Origin: Pelodera strongyloides
Lineage: Eukaryota; Nematoda; Chromadorea; Rhabditida; Rhabditidae
Assembly (NCBI GenBank): GCA_036852015.1
Contig: JAANDG010000125.1
Span: 124,001-188,000, forward strand
DNA length: 64,000 bases
Direction: 5' to 3'
This document shows, one piece after another, positions 1 to 12,596 of this stretch. The first letter of the stretch is position 1, and each line of letters begins with the position of its first letter. A program made the translations under genes and the position numbers. Below the pieces are notes generated by a model. That model was not told the origin of the DNA and did no database searches. It saw only the letters and a program-made list of their open reading frames with translations.

Positions 1-1804
1 CGTTTTAAAAACCGGGTGTTATAACACTTTAATCTTTAGCGTTTCAGTTTTTCTTTTCCTTCCTGTAACGACTTGCCTAACGGGACTAATACGGTATTTA
101 CGATTCACGATTTCTTGCCAAATTTACACGTACTTACGCATTTCATTTGTCTTGTTTACATTTACAACATTAACTAATAATGGTAGTCTATTGTATTGGA
201 TAAATGTTCTCACAATTTGCTAGCACCCGCTTTGTGTATGTTTCTTTGTTTATGTTTTTTTTTCTGGCTAAATAACCATTTGATATGAAAAGTTATCACT
301 CTGTACTAGATACTAGCACCCGATTTGTGTATATTTTGGTGTGTAATTTTGTCATGTTTATTTCTTTCTTTCTTTATATTCAATTTTTTTGCTGGGTGTT
401 GTCTGCAGCAAGCACTGGTCATCACACAGTGAAAACGTTAGCACTGACAGCATTCTAATCGACGTTAGCATTTTCCTTGCCAGTTTTTATTAAAGCTGTA
501 TGACACGAGGTTTGTGAACCATATGCTGGAATATATAGTGCATGCCTGTGCAAGACAGTAGCTGTTTTACAAACCACGTGCCATACCTCTTTGTTTTTTC
601 AATAGTGCCTTGAATTTTGAATGTTGCACACTTTCCGTTAACGCATTATCATAGTTTTTCTTGTCCTTTGTTTGGTTTGTCTTGCCAAATGCTTTTTATA
701 ACTCAGTTAGAATTTATACAGTAGCCGTATGTGCGAGCAAGCGGGAGTTTCCCTCCCGGGCGAATTTATCTGTGCGTCTGCCTGATTCCCATTTTGTCCA
801 TGTTTTCCCTTGAGGGCATTGGGAGGCTTCCCCCGGCTTAGCACATTCGGCTACAGTAGATTTTGTTTGGTGGGAAAGATTTTCGAAACTTTCTTTCTTT
901 CTCACCTGCATAGTCTTCAGCATGTTACATTTTGGAAATCTTTATTATTTTTGCATTTTTGTGTTTGATAAAAATTGTGGATAATAATTGTTGTTTGTGA
1001 AGTTTGTGTTTGGTTGTACGTTACGTGGTGTTACGTGTTATTGGTTCATATTTGCCTTTGAAGGTGTCAATAATGTATTCAAAGCAGTATGACAAGTGGT
1101 TTTCGAAGCGTAGGCTGCTCAACTATGTAGTTTCGGGAGTTATTGTGCTTTGTGCCCTTCCGACCGAAAAGGGCAAGCAATGCCTTTTTATTAATGAAAA
1201 TTAGGCAGAACTTTCTTGTTATTCTAAAATTATTTCAGATTACTTCTCGCCGCACTGATTTTCTGCACAGCAGAGTTAATCTCCGAGTTGGCCATATTTT
1301 CCTTGAAAATTATAAAAAAGTGTACTTCTTGTTTGCGGATTTTGACTTATTTTGACCTCGTGCATGGCTTGCATTTTTTTTTGATTTTTTTTAAAATTTT
1401 ATTTGTTTACAAAATTACAAATAATAATAAACGCAATAATAGGACGTTTGAGGGATGTTGGTTTCGATGAGTGTATTCCACTTTTTAAAAAATAATCAGA
1501 AATTAATATTATTAATAATTTTTTTTTATTCTGGTATTTTTTCTTCGTTGCTGTGCCGTTTCTTGCCAAGTTTTGTTACTTTCGTAGATTCATAGTCTAT
1601 ACATAGTGGTAGTTTTATGTTTATAATAATGAAAATACTGTATTTTATATATTTTTAATTGTACTTTTAGGCCTAAGCCTCAGCCAAAGATATGAAAACG
1701 CTATAGATACACTTGTGCCATTCGTTTAGTCATTCAGTTGAATTTTATGATTCTAATATATTTTGGATACTTACTTATTTTGCTAAGTTTTGAAAATAAT
1801 ATAT
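1..1804. other. AT-rich non-coding stretch
   Basis: I see no exon, RNA gene or protein-like frame here; the open frames are short and of biased composition. A 19-base word beginning TAGCACCCG occurs twice (about 221 and 313). A hairpin-forming segment at 721-856 is listed separately. It lies downstream of the 3' end of the minus-strand transporter gene. Confidence 0.5.
721..856. repeat. Short inverted repeat with about 105-base loop
   Basis: The arms read GTAGCCGTATGTGC and, inverted, GTAGCCGAATGTGC, matching at 13 of 14 positions and enclosing a GC-richer loop than the surroundings. It looks like a small degenerate foldback element; no coding capacity is visible. Confidence 0.45.
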
Positions 1805-2220
1805 TTAAAGGGTCAGGCCCATTTCAAGTCACCCCTATTTTTGATGATTCCATCTGATTCTCCATGTCAAATATAGTAGGATGCAATATTTTTCTAATTT
1901 TCAAACGCAAAATTCACGCAGTATTCAGCAATTTACCATGGCCAGTCATACCCAACTATATATCGCATTTGTCACGCCCCTCCGCGCTAATTGGGCAATA
2001 TGCTCTATTGGGCGTGGCAATTGCGATATAGGCCAAGCAGCGCGAATGGGCGTGACAACTGCGATTGATTGTTGTGTATGACTGGCCATGGTAAATTGCA
2101 GAAAATTGCGTGAATATTGCGACTGAAAATTGGAAAAAAATTCAGCTATTGTATTTGAAACGGAGAATCCGATGGATTCATCAAAAATAGGGGTAATTTG
2201 AAATGGGCCTGACCCTTTAA
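1805..2220. mobile_element. TTAA-flanked foldback element, GGGTCAGGCCC family
   Basis: Both ends are TTAA followed by mirrored AGGGTCAGGCCCATTT. The whole 416 bp folds on itself, with a palindromic centre near CTCTATTGGGCGTGGCAATT. A second copy of the same family is at 43960-44374, and a more diverged relative at 22576-23206. The TTAA flanks fit piggyBac-type integration. It has no ORF, so it is a non-autonomous (MITE-like) element. Confidence 0.75.
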
Positions 2221-3051
2221 TAGAATCTTTGGTAAAAATGTGCCAAATATGTACATACCAAAGTGATTGTCATGTCGAATTTACAATTAGAATATTTAAC
2301 ATTTTAACTCTTTTTAACTTTTCGTCACGAGTTGACCCTTTTTTATTTTATTTTTACTATTTTAAAATTTGTTTTTTTTTTTCTTGCAAAATGTGCATTT
2401 ATAGTTTATTCGAGTCATTTAGCGATATATGGAACCTCTTGGATTTTGCATTTTTCTTGCCTTTTTATGTTTTTTTGTGATAGTAGAATAATAGTTTATA
2501 TCATTTTTGGAATATCAAAATGTCAGTAAATTGTTTATCATTTTCTCATGGTTTGCATTGGGTTTCTGTTGAAACGTGACCGGCTAATTTCGGCCTGGTA
2601 AAGTGACAGTGACACGCCGCAATAAATCGGCACGCAAGTGTGTGGCCAAAACCGCGCGGCTTGCGTGCCAACATTCCGCAATGCTTTGTTTCATAGAGGA
2701 GATCTTCAATTTGTAAATATTGCACAAGTCATGAAAGTTTATTACAAAACGTTGTTTCAAAAGTTTAAAGCTTTGAACACACGGGCCATAATGAAAATAA
2801 AACAGATAATATTTTGCTATAATGATATTTTCCATATTCGATCTACTAAAGCATAAAAGTATTAAAAATCGGAAGAAAATAACAAATCTAGAATATTGTA
2901 GCGTTTATTGATTATTTAAATAACACGGTATTGGTTACATAACATGTAAAGCGACACGTTAAAATCGTAAGACTAGAGCCCTTAACGATACGCTAAAGTA
3001 TAGCAATATTTAGGATTAGTTCCTAAGGTGTTTAGTACAATTAAATAACGA
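2221..3051. other. Non-coding stretch
   Basis: AT-rich sequence with a GC-richer patch near 2580-2665. No splice-bounded exon or recognisable protein fragment is seen on either strand. Confidence 0.4.
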
Positions 3052-3232
3052 TTAAAGCGAAATACCGGCCGGTTTTTGAAACGCAACGTGGACAGCTGAA
3101 TTCTTACGTATTTATGCAAAGTTGCTCGAACTTATATCGATTTTTTATTCTGATTTATGTTCACTTGCATAACCGCATAAGAATGATGGTGTACTCGATG
3201 TGTTTCAAAAACCGACCGGTATTTCGCTTTAA
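3052..3232. mobile_element. TTAA MITE, CCGGCCGGTTTTTGAAACGC family
   Basis: It begins TTAAAGCGAAATACCGG and ends with the mirrored form ACCGGTATTTCGCTTTAA, with a TTTGCATAA-type centre. It is one of at least eight copies of this roughly 180-bp foldback family in the window (others near 10396, 16116, 16855, 21987, 42691, 43451, 45631). Confidence 0.75.
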
Positions 3233-3384
3233 AGAGATAAAAACGTGAAAGTGTATATACAAAACAATGAAATTTTTCTATGTAATATGTGGAATCACCC
3301 GATAGGAATGCGGACTTATATTACATACAATTTAGTTTTGGGTCTTGCAACAGGCATTACTGATACCAATTTACCGCACTACAA

Positions 3385-3560
3385 CGTGAAACTCCGCGTC
3401 GCCACAAAAAGAGGGGCCGCCTGAGCCGGGCTGCGCACCCCCCTCTGGGGAGCAGGAGAGGGGTGCGTAAATGAGGTTGCGCACACGTGGCGCACCTGGC
3501 TGGCGCTCCTCCCCCAAAAGGTGCGCCAACTGGAATTCAACACCGTCAGCGCAACTGTAC
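3385..3560. repeat. GC-rich stem-loop segment
   Basis: A sharply GC-rich island in AT-rich surroundings. GGCGCACC (about 3491) is mirrored by GGTGCGCC (about 3520) around a C-rich loop ending CCCCCAAAA. The same arrangement, with longer perfect arms, recurs at 12546-12596, suggesting a dispersed family. Confidence 0.4.
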
Positions 3561-3871
3561 CGTCTTTTTGTGTGCGGCGATGGCGCGGTGTTTCATCAGT
3601 GTAGATAAATGGATGATAATAAAATATTGTGCCATTGTATCTTCGAGTCAAGAATACCGAGCGTCCACGCGTAAGTGAAATAACTGCCTTTTTATAAATA
3701 ACAGTATACTTGTCTAGATATGAGTTTGGGAATTTGTATCGATTGTAAAACTAATAATCCGTAATGGTTCTTATGCGCAAGTATATGGGCTTACAGGATG
3801 AACATAATAAGAGAGAACCATATATATGCGTTATTATTTCATAACTTTTTTCTCAACATTTGTTCGTGTGT

Positions 3872-4053
3872 TTAAAGCAAAATAACGACCGGTTTTTGAA
3901 ACGCATGCCAAACAACTGCATTCCCATGCATCAAATGCAAATGAGCATTATTAGAATAAAAAAACGACAACAATTCGACTCCACTCAGCATAAACACCTA
4001 GGAATGCAGTTATTTAAGATTTGTTTCAAATACCGGCTGTTATTTAGCTTTAA
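3872..4053. mobile_element. TTAA MITE, variant with TGCATTCCCATGCAT
   Basis: TTAA-flanked foldback of about 182 bp whose ends read AGCAAAATAACGACCGG and, mirrored, ATTTAGCT. It belongs to the sister group of copies around 36529, 37519, 38075, 39226, 41331, 41455 and 44538. Confidence 0.65.
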
Positions 4054-4180
4054 CACAATTTCGGCTACTGTATTTGTTGGTGATATTACGTGACAATTAG
4101 CAGCAGCTTTTGATTGCAGCTGCATTATTTGGACAATACGATACTTCTTGTTAGTTTAGTCAGTTAGGCTGATGACTGGC

Positions 4181-5323
4181 TCACTCCAGCGCCTTATTTT
4201 CATAAGCGCCGTTGACTTTCACACCGTCCGCTCCCATCTTGACCATACTGTCGTAAGTGGTTGTGTTGCTGAGACGGGCGGCCATTTCTTTCTCTTCACT
4301 ACTGTGCCGGATACCGTAACCAAAGTAGATGGCGCCACCTGAATGTAAATAATAAATAAATAAATTGTTAAGCTTCAAGAGTCTTCAACTCAAACGCAGG
4401 TCAGTACAGTGTTCAATCCATTTATCACCCGTTCCGCAGAACATTAGTATAGTATAAGTTGTAAAGTTTTCTTTCTACGCGTTACACCTGCCATTACCGC
4501 CGCGCTGTAATGGCATTTGGGGGACCACGAAGAAGTTGTACGCCAAGAAGTGGATGCACACCCGAGAGAGTGTTTACTTTTTCCATCTCGCAAGGACTTA
4601 CCAATAAGCATCCAGACGACGAATCGCACCCAAGTGATTGGTTGTAGATTGAGCATCATTACAATGTTAATGCACAGGGAAGCCGCAGGGAGGAGCGGCA
4701 CAAATTGCACCTATAAAACAGTTAATTACCATAGCGCACGTGAAGTACGTTTCATACAACGTGCCATGCCCGCTTTAAATAAGTTAGTTCCAAGTAACTA
4801 ACCTTAAATGACAATGACAATTCATTTTGATGATGCATCCAAATGAAGATAATTGAGACAATGGCGACAATGCCAGTGATCACGGCAATTACGATTCCTG
4901 AAATTAGGAAAATTACCCCTTTTCTGCGTGGCCAGTTCACGAAGTTTCGCATTTTAATCACAAATGCTTACCCATAGTAAAATAATTCCAAATTTGTATA
5001 ATTTTCGCCAAATCTTACCAGCCGGATTGGTAAAGAACGAAGTGGTGAAACACAGGATAAACGCCGAGAAAGATAGAGTGAGGATGCCCATGCCCCACCA
5101 AACCGCCTGGCCCAGTGGAATACGCTCGAGATATCCGCGGAGTGGCACCTTGGCACGCACTTTGCCGCCTGAATTTTTTTATATTTTTATTATTTTTGCT
5201 CGATTATCCTCTCTTGCCGCCTTTTCATTATCCGTTGATTTGAAAACTGAGCTTATTGAGTTGCAAGATCCTTGAGACAACACGTGATATAGATATACTC
5301 CTATCTCTGCATCTCTTTCTCGT

Positions 5324-5360
<37 letters not shown>

Positions 5361-8300
5361 TGTCGACTACCGCTAGAGATTTAGGCATATTCGCATGTTC
5401 TATATAATTACAATTATTTAGTTATAACATTTGAAATCCTACCAATATCATCCCTATCCTCCCCAGCTACAGATGTAGGCTGGTAACGTAAGATGATAAC
5501 GCACGCAGAGACGATGGAGTAAGCAAGAAGGGTACCTAAATAGTTTAGCTGTCGGTTTATAAAAAAAATGCACATGCGGTATAGGATCTGATTCCTCGTG
5601 ATCAACTAACATTTACATGTAAACTTGTACACTTGAACCTGGATGAAACACTTGGCGAATCTTCTTCTGCGCGGCGACTTCGCGACAACCTAATTATGGG
5701 ACTCGAGGTGCTGTAATATGCCGACGCGCGGGAGCTGGTGGTGACACTAATAATAAAATAGACAATAATAATAAACTAAAAGTAAAGTAAACATACCAAT
5801 TGACAAGAATTCCACCAGTGTTGATAAGTCGAAGAACAGTGCGATTATTGCCGTGAGTACAGTGAAGACGGCCACGGCGTTAAACGGAACCTAAAGAAGT
5901 AAACCGTACAATTAGTATACAAATAGCAACTGAACATGCCCTACTAATAGATCCCTGAAATTACAACCATGCCTGCCTCTATTCGTTGCATTTGGATTTG
6001 TGATAAACCACGGCTCAAAGTGTATACGTCCTTCGGGATTTTTTTCGTATCTCAGATTTCAGACTTACAGAAACTAGCATCATTACAAGCGAATTCTATC
6101 ATCTATTTCTGATTTTCGGGGTTGAAAAACGACTCTACTCGACATAGAAACGAATTTGTTGAATAAGGTTCATCTTATGTATGCTCTGAAACGTATCTTG
6201 TCACCTTGTGGTGTATGGGTTGCCCATGCAAGGGTTATGGGTTCGATTCCTGTCCCAGGCCATGGTTTATTATGTTTATTATCTTTCTATGTATCGTATT
6301 GTGTGTGAAACATCTGGTTTGTGAAACATACGTTGGACAACTGTATTCCATGTTTTATAAATAGCCTTAGTGGCAAATACTGTGTGAACAGAACTGTAAT
6401 CGTAATGGTCCAGAATATACCGTACAATGCATGTTGGTGCAGTTGTCCAACATTTTCACATACCACCTACCATGCCGCTTTAAAAAAAAATATCTCACCT
6501 GTGTTTTCTTGTTGACCACAGAAAACCATCTGAATAGTAGTCCATCGTCCGCCATAGCATATACGCACCGCGGCAGGGCGAACATGCTGCCAACCTACAA
6601 CGCGATGTTCCATACTAGCTAGCGCACACGACCGCGCACCGGAGAAGTAATATTTTGGGAGTAATAATACGAATAAGCTTTAGTCATTCGTGACTTGCAC
6701 GTTAGGCTACAACGTCTCCACGGTATTAGTCGTTAACTATCTAAAGTCTTACCAGCAAAAGCTTGGATCGTTATTAGGGCCAAATGTAGTTAGTTTCTAG
6801 CAACTAAATGTATGACGCTGCCAAAATTAGGGATGGTCAAAAGGAGATTACTGTTGCATGATTTACAATCACATGAAAAACATCTGGGCAATTTCTTTTT
6901 GTTTGTAAATAAATATTTTAAATAAATTAAACAATTACGTCATTTTTCATGCGAGTTTAAGTATAGTAAGTTAACAAGTCAATAAGCAAACAATGACGAA
7001 CTTTACTTGAAGCGGTGAGCTTAGAGTTACCGGATTATTATAGTGTTAATTATGCTGCTGTTATATTATAACAAGCATTACGCTCTCATCGGTGCAGCGG
7101 TACGTCACGCTAATCAAGTTGTGGTACAACGGTTAGCAGGTATACTCCATGTTCGCCGCGCAGCGGCTTGTAAGTACACGGAGAAGGCTTAGGCAGACGC
7201 ACAGAAGGTTAGGTGTAGCCAGCCTTACCATAAGCCGGGTGCGTGTACAGTATGACAATACTTTGGGTGCGTTTACAGTATGACAACACATTGGGTGCGT
7301 TTACAGTATTACAACACATTTGGTGCGCTTACAGTATGACAACACTTTGCAGTGCAAAGCCAATGATTACACATTGCATACTACCATAATAAGTGCAAAC
7401 AATCACAATATATACACAATATGTACGCGGCACAACTATATACGATATGTATAAACAACGATTGTATTGTTACACAAGACGTAGCCAAGGGTTTGCAAGA
7501 ATGCCCGATTTTCCTTGCAAGCATCGAACATTTTACCGTATCCTGGCACTAGACGATAATATCTACAGGCAGTTTTTACGACCGATCGCCACGGGACCAA
7601 TTGTTCAACAAAAAATGTCTCTCCCCGCTTAGATAGCGGATTTTCTATAGTTCGGATGTGTCAAAATTACGGTAAATTGCACACGATTTTGCGAATTGAT
7701 ACTTGCAAGGAAAACTCGCGGTTTTTGTCATACTTGCAAACCCCATAAGAAACACAAACATGGAAACATACGATAAATTATAGAAGGAATGTATCAAGCG
7801 GTGTAAGAATTTTCCACGATTGAAGCATAAATGTAACTAATTGTAACATTGTCTTTTTTTTAGATTGTCAATAACAAAGCCGCTTACGTCTAAGAAGCAG
7901 ACAGCGATTTACATATCACTTACCAAACTGGTGGTCATTCCGCACAATGCTCCAACGGATACGATAATTCGCGGAACGTTGGCGCCATGCAAGGCAAATG
8001 CGTCAGAGAAAGACGCGGCAGGATTGATCTAAATGTATTGAATTATGTGCGCCAAAATTGAGCCAAATCAGAGCCGCCGTAAAAAAAGATTCTAGCTCAC
8101 CATTTGATAGGGTACCATGAGGGTTAGAGTCGCCGCCATTAGAATGTACGCTGTTGTGACGATGGTCATAGAAATGAACGTAGAATGAGGAATTGCCTTA
8201 GCGGGATCTGAAATTGGGTATTCTTACAAGGGGGAAGACTAGCTTTTTTGTAATCCGCGCTCAAATTTTTGTTAAAATAGTGCCAAGCTAGGGCCAAAAC

Positions 8301-11300
8301 GGTGCGAAACATCATGTTCGTCGCAATTATCAGATCATCTTAGCATCATCCATATCTAATATCACCACAAACTCATCGTGACTACATTCTAACGTGTAGT
8401 GAACCACGTACAAGTCGCGGTTCATACGCCTACAAGTCAACCAGTACATATACAGAGAGGTAACCACCACAGAAGGCAGCTATGAAAAAGAAAACACTGC
8501 TGTAACTACGTGTCAGAGCCTGCACAAAGCGAAACCTCGTGGTGAACCGGGTTGTTATGAACGCGGGCGGTCTCAAAAAGTGCGCCCAGTAGGAGCCGCC
8601 GCCCACCCAAAGGAGTGCACAGTGAGCGCGGCACACCGGTAAAACTACATACTCTTAGCCTCTTCTCCTGCCGTCGCAAGTCCGTCGAATCCAATATAGG
8701 CAAAGAAGCACGATGCGGCTCCTTGGAATGTGCCACTTAGACCGAACGGGAAGAATGTCGATTTACCACTCGCATCCGATCCTGAATTTTGCATATTTTT
8801 TTGTAAAACGCACACAAATTGTTCGCGAAAATAACGCCAAGCTAGGGCCAAAACGGCGCGAAACGATCGCGGAATCACCAACCTGTCCAATTGCCAAAGT
8901 CAGCGAATGTCATTCCCCATCCGACGACAACTGTGATCACCTAAAAGATATCGATCACTCGCTTGTTTTATATTCCTAAAGAAACTTTGAAGTGGTGCCG
9001 CAAGAGCTCCGCATGTGCGGCAAACCGAATTGCACATATTTCTCGGAAGTTCTTCGCGATCGACTTTTTCCTCGTTTTCTCTAAACCGGTAAAATAAACA
9101 CTCACAGCCAACTTGGCGCCGCAAGAGCGCCGCATTAGCGCCGCACTTTGTTCTCATTTTCTCGAAAAGGGTCAATCCCATTAAAATAAACACTCACAGC
9201 CAAGTTGGTACACGTGAAGAAAGTGTTGAAGTGAACAGATGTCTTAGATCCGAGAGCGATGAATATTCCAACGAGTATCACAATGAAAAAGGCGACAAAG
9301 TCAGGATAGTCACTGACAAAGCCAACTCCCTGGAAATTGAAAAATAATGAATTATCTTATTGAATAAAAATCCAATCTTAGAAAGCTAAAGGGAGATAAG
9401 AGACAGTTAGAGAGAGAGAAAGAGAAAGACTGTAGAGAAGTACAAAGGGCGGGAATAATATTCAGTTTATGCAGAATCGGACTTTTGATTAAGATGTCGG
9501 ACATACTGACATACAACACTTTTCATGCAATATAGGTACAGGTACAGGTACATCACATACATACTGTACAACATAAGCACCGTGTACCTGAGGTTCAACA
9601 TACTGTGTAATAGGCTGACCGTCCTAGAAGTTTTTTTAAATTTCTTTTTTTTTGTGCGCAAATTTAAATATTCTAAAAAAGGTTATTTCTTATTATAAAA
9701 AGGAGAAGAGTTTATTGTGTGAACGAAACGGAATAGCGCAATCGAATATTTTATTACATAAACTTGGAAGATACGTTTCAGACGTTTCATATGCCCATTT
9801 TAGTAGGAACGCCTGAGCCTCAGGCGGCGATAGCCGTCTGATTTGTTATATAATGGTATTGAAACTCTTCAAATAGTTGTGCATAATTGCATACTTCCGT
9901 GCATAATCATTTATTGTATCTCATATATATATATATATATAATATATATATTAAATTAATTTATTAATTGATTAATTAACTAGTACATTCACCAACCTCA
10001 AATGATACAATATGTTCAGCGGTGAAATTTGAAATCCTGTTCCCGGTCAACGCGTTCAGATAGCCAGACCAGGCACGAGAAACGGCTGAAATCGTAAACC
10101 GCAAAACTTTTGACCCCTGAGTGACTCGAACACCCAACCTTTCGATCTGGAGTCGAACGCGCTACCATTGCGCCAAGGAGTCCTGATTAGGGAATCGAAT
10201 ATTCAACTGATGAGCTTTGATAAGAAATCTTGCACGTATTTGTGTTTACTAGGTAAATAGCTATGAATACCTGCAGCACTAAGCATATGTTCCAGGATAA
10301 TATTCCATCCAATAATAAAGGCCCATAGCTCGCCCACGCCTACGTAGGCGTATGTGTAGGCACTACCCGCCTTTGGGAACCTAAATTGTTTTGTATTAAA
10401 GCAATATATCAGCCGGTTTTTGAAACACATCGCGTACACCAGTATTCTTATGTAGCTTATGCAAATGCGCATAAATAAGAATAAAAAATCGAACTAAATT
10501 CGAGCAATTTAGCATAAATACGTAAGAATTCAGTGGTCCACGACGGTATGTCGCTTTAAACATGCAAACATCTGCTCCTCGTCGTTAGCTATGTAGAGCA
10601 AGTGTTTATTATTTTAAGGATAAATGTATATATTCCGGAAAGAAAAACTATGTTCTAACAGGCTGGAAAGAAAAAGCATAGTGATGGTCTTTTTGGTGTC
10701 ACAACCATACGCTTTGATCCCCTATCTCGTATATTTCCTAAAAAGACGTTAAAGCGATAGAGGATGTAGCAGCCGTTTTTTGAATCGTATGATGGATGGA
10801 CAAGTAAGTGGAACGGTGCAACCCCCATGTGAAATATGCGAATAAATACAAATAGAATAAAAAATCGCGCAGTATAGCGCAGTTCTTTGCATAGGAATGC
10901 CGCGTCCAACGTAAGTGTCAAAAACCGGGTGTGGGCCGATAGTGCGCCGGGAGCGCGCCATAATTGCCCACATGAGGTGCGACCGCGTAGTCGCACGAAT
11001 CCTAAAGTTTTATGTGGCAATAGAACTCACCGAGCTCCAAATTCTGCGTAACACAATGCTGATAAAAGTGCTGCAATTCCAGCTAAAAGAAATGAAAGTA
11101 CGATCGATGGCCCGGCTATTTCTCTCGCTGCCGCACCTGAAATTAACAAATTTTATCAATAAATAAGTTTCAGTTTTTATTTATACTCGACAACTGCCTT
11201 TTGTATATTATATATGCAAATTGTGTCGAGCCCGCTTCGAGAAAATCTCGAGAAGGGCATTGTCCAACAAGAATCTCAAAAACTGCATGTCACACCGCTT

Positions 11301-11446
11301 TAATAATATTCCTATTAACCGACCAGTCATCACGTAAATTCCTGCTCCAATCATGTGGCCGACTCCGAGAAGTGTGATGTCGAATGTATTCAAACATCTG
11401 AATTGAGATGTTTCTAGCAAAGGGATATATGTCAGGATTTCGTAGG
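4181..11446 (-). CDS. Cationic amino-acid transporter (SLC7A1-4 / CAT-like), 16 exons, 5' end unresolved
   Basis: Predicted plasma-membrane permease for Arg/Lys-type amino acids, by family. Exons in gene order: 11446-11324 (start tentative), 11136-11031, 10380-10271, 10085-9997, 9329-9198, 8940-8883, 8781-8653, 8207-8101, 8028-7924, 6594-6499, 5890-5797, 5535-5443, 5168-5019, 4897-4803, 4710-4602, 4338-4181 (TGA). All phases agree, giving about 584 residues. Family motifs are seen in order: [144 protein letters not shown], then [10 protein letters not shown]. Length fits the 14-helix CAT group. Most donors are GTAAGT- or GTGAGT-like; the first is GTCGGT, a poor match. About 15 N-terminal residues and the start codon are missing: no convincing upstream exon was found. 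Introns carry a tRNA-Trp, a minisatellite and foldbacks. Confidence 0.92.
5325..5357. repeat. (CT)n microsatellite
   Basis: About 16 uninterrupted CT units inside an intron of the transporter gene. Confidence 0.9.
6190..6262 (+). other. tRNA-like fragment (B box)
   Basis: GGTTCGATTCC, a perfect Pol III B box, sits in a T-arm-like stem (ATGGG/CCTGT), but the expected acceptor partner is absent upstream. This is probably a tRNA relic or SINE head within the transporter intron, not a functional tRNA. Confidence 0.3.
7238..7350. repeat. Four-copy minisatellite, unit about 33 bp
   Basis: Four successive units built on GGGTGCGTTTACAGTATGAC followed by AACAC, diverging by a few bases each, within the 1.3-kb intron between transporter exons 9 and 10. 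Confidence 0.8.
7488..7746. mobile_element. Foldback element, GTTTGCAAG/CTTGCAAAC termini
   Basis: The ends read GTTTGCAAGAATGCC and, mirrored, GTCATACTTGCAAAC; internally, CTTGCAAGCATCGA mirrors TTGATACTTGCAAG. A closely similar copy is nested inside another foldback at 48869-49131. No coding capacity. Confidence 0.65.
9690..9842 (-). repeat. Dispersed repeat, copy 1
   Basis: Includes AAAAAGGAGAAGAGTTT, GTGTGAACGAAACGGAAT and GCGGCGATAGCCGTCTG. The same blocks appear in reverse orientation at 18290-18510, and the AGGAGAAGAGTTTCC block again at 37390-37410, so this is an interspersed repeat. Confidence 0.5.
10111..10182 (-). tRNA. tRNA-Trp (anticodon CCA)
   Basis: Read on the minus strand it starts GACTCCTTGGCGCAATGG and closes with a perfectly compatible 3' acceptor AGGGGTC plus discriminator A, 72 nt in all. 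The anticodon loop CTCCAGA sits on the stem TTCGA/TCGAA and gives CCA (Trp). A-box (TGGCGCAATGG) and B-box (TGTTCGAGTC) promoters are intact, and no intron is present. It lies in the intron between transporter exons 3 and 4 on the same strand, a common nesting for Pol III genes. Confidence 0.93.
10396..10560. mobile_element. TTAA MITE, CCGG-TTTTTGAAAC family
   Basis: TTAA-bounded copy with AGCCGGTTTTTGAAACACAT at one end and a degraded mirrored end GGTATGTCGCTTTAA. It lies within a transporter intron just upstream of exon 3. Confidence 0.65.
10745..10935. repeat. Degenerate TTAA-type foldback fragment
   Basis: Starts TTAAAGCG and carries the GTTTTTTGAATCGTATG and mirrored CAAAAACCGGGTG ends typical of the local MITE group, without a clean 3' TTAA. 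It lies within the transporter intron between exons 2 and 3. Confidence 0.4.
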
Positions 11447-12545
11447 CTACAGTAAAAACCCCGAGGTGGTGGGATGTAAATTTGATGCGCGGCTACAACG
11501 TAAAACTTTGATGGTACATCGTCCACTCATAGCAGGAGTCTCGGTTGCAAGTTATTAAGAATCTAACATTTTCCATACTATCTCGACACGCGACATTTTG
11601 GCCTTAGATTCTTGCGCCGTTCCACCCAATTCATTAGTGTTATAGGCGAGATAAGGCTCAATATTTGGAAAATGGTACTGTTCCAAACCGCCATACCACC
11701 TATTGGTATTTAATGGTTTATCTCTGGGTTTAGCGTTGTATTTAGCTTTTATCTATCGACGTTTGGTTGCCTGAGCCAAGCTTTATTGACTGATGTAGTT
11801 ATACTAGTAATATAGTAGTTATACATATCAATACCATTCAAGCCATACCTTTTCAACTGTGTTTCCAAACTACCTGGCGGCAAGTTTTTTGTCCGAAATA
11901 TTCGTTCCCTTAACGTGGTGAGATGCATTCCGAACTAAAAGGTGGTTTTTAAAATGATTATTATTTATTACTTCGGACATAATCACGGGAAGGTTGATTA
12001 TAACATATGTTCAAGTATAAATACAAATAAATAAATTGAATAAGCAAGAGATAAGCAAAACCAAGGCAGGAAAGCAGTCAAGATTATTACTTCTTGTATT
12101 TTTATTATAGACGGAGCGCAGCTGGAGAACCTCAAAACGATTGACACATATAAGAAATTAGGGCCTATAAGAACAGTGTGGAACGTGTGTCGGCATGTCT
12201 CTTATGGCGTTGCGTCCTTTTTAGAGTCTAATAAACATTTAAACATTTAAATAACTATAACCCAATAGGTACGAAGTGAACAAGCGAATAATCAAAAAGG
12301 CATACCCACTGCTCTGGGAATAAAAATAGGATTTTCACTTAAAATATACAGTAACGACCGGGGCACCCAGGGGATTATGTAGCGATTTAACCATTGCGAA
12401 CATGGCGAAAAAACGCAAAAAGAGATCATTTCTGTCATAACATTCATAATTCATAGCGGAATAGTGTAGTCATTGATTGTGTATTTCGGGGGAAGCCCAT
12501 AATGAAACTTATGCAAATGGGCTAGCAAGTGGACTCTACGGTCCT

Positions 12546-12596
12546 CAACCGCGCAGCGCACCGCTCGCCCCCTCTTTTAGGTGCGCTGCGCGGTTG
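12546..12596. repeat. Perfect 17-bp GC-rich inverted repeat
   Basis: CAACCGCGCAGCGCACC is followed, after a 17-base C-rich loop, by its exact reverse complement. It is related in sequence and loop to the weaker stem-loop at about 3491-3527. Confidence 0.85.

Noticed and set aside
11290..11526. Frame upstream of the first transporter exon as its missing N-terminus
   Set aside because: It overlaps the supported exon in a different frame and does not resemble the CAT N-terminus; no donor joins it in phase.
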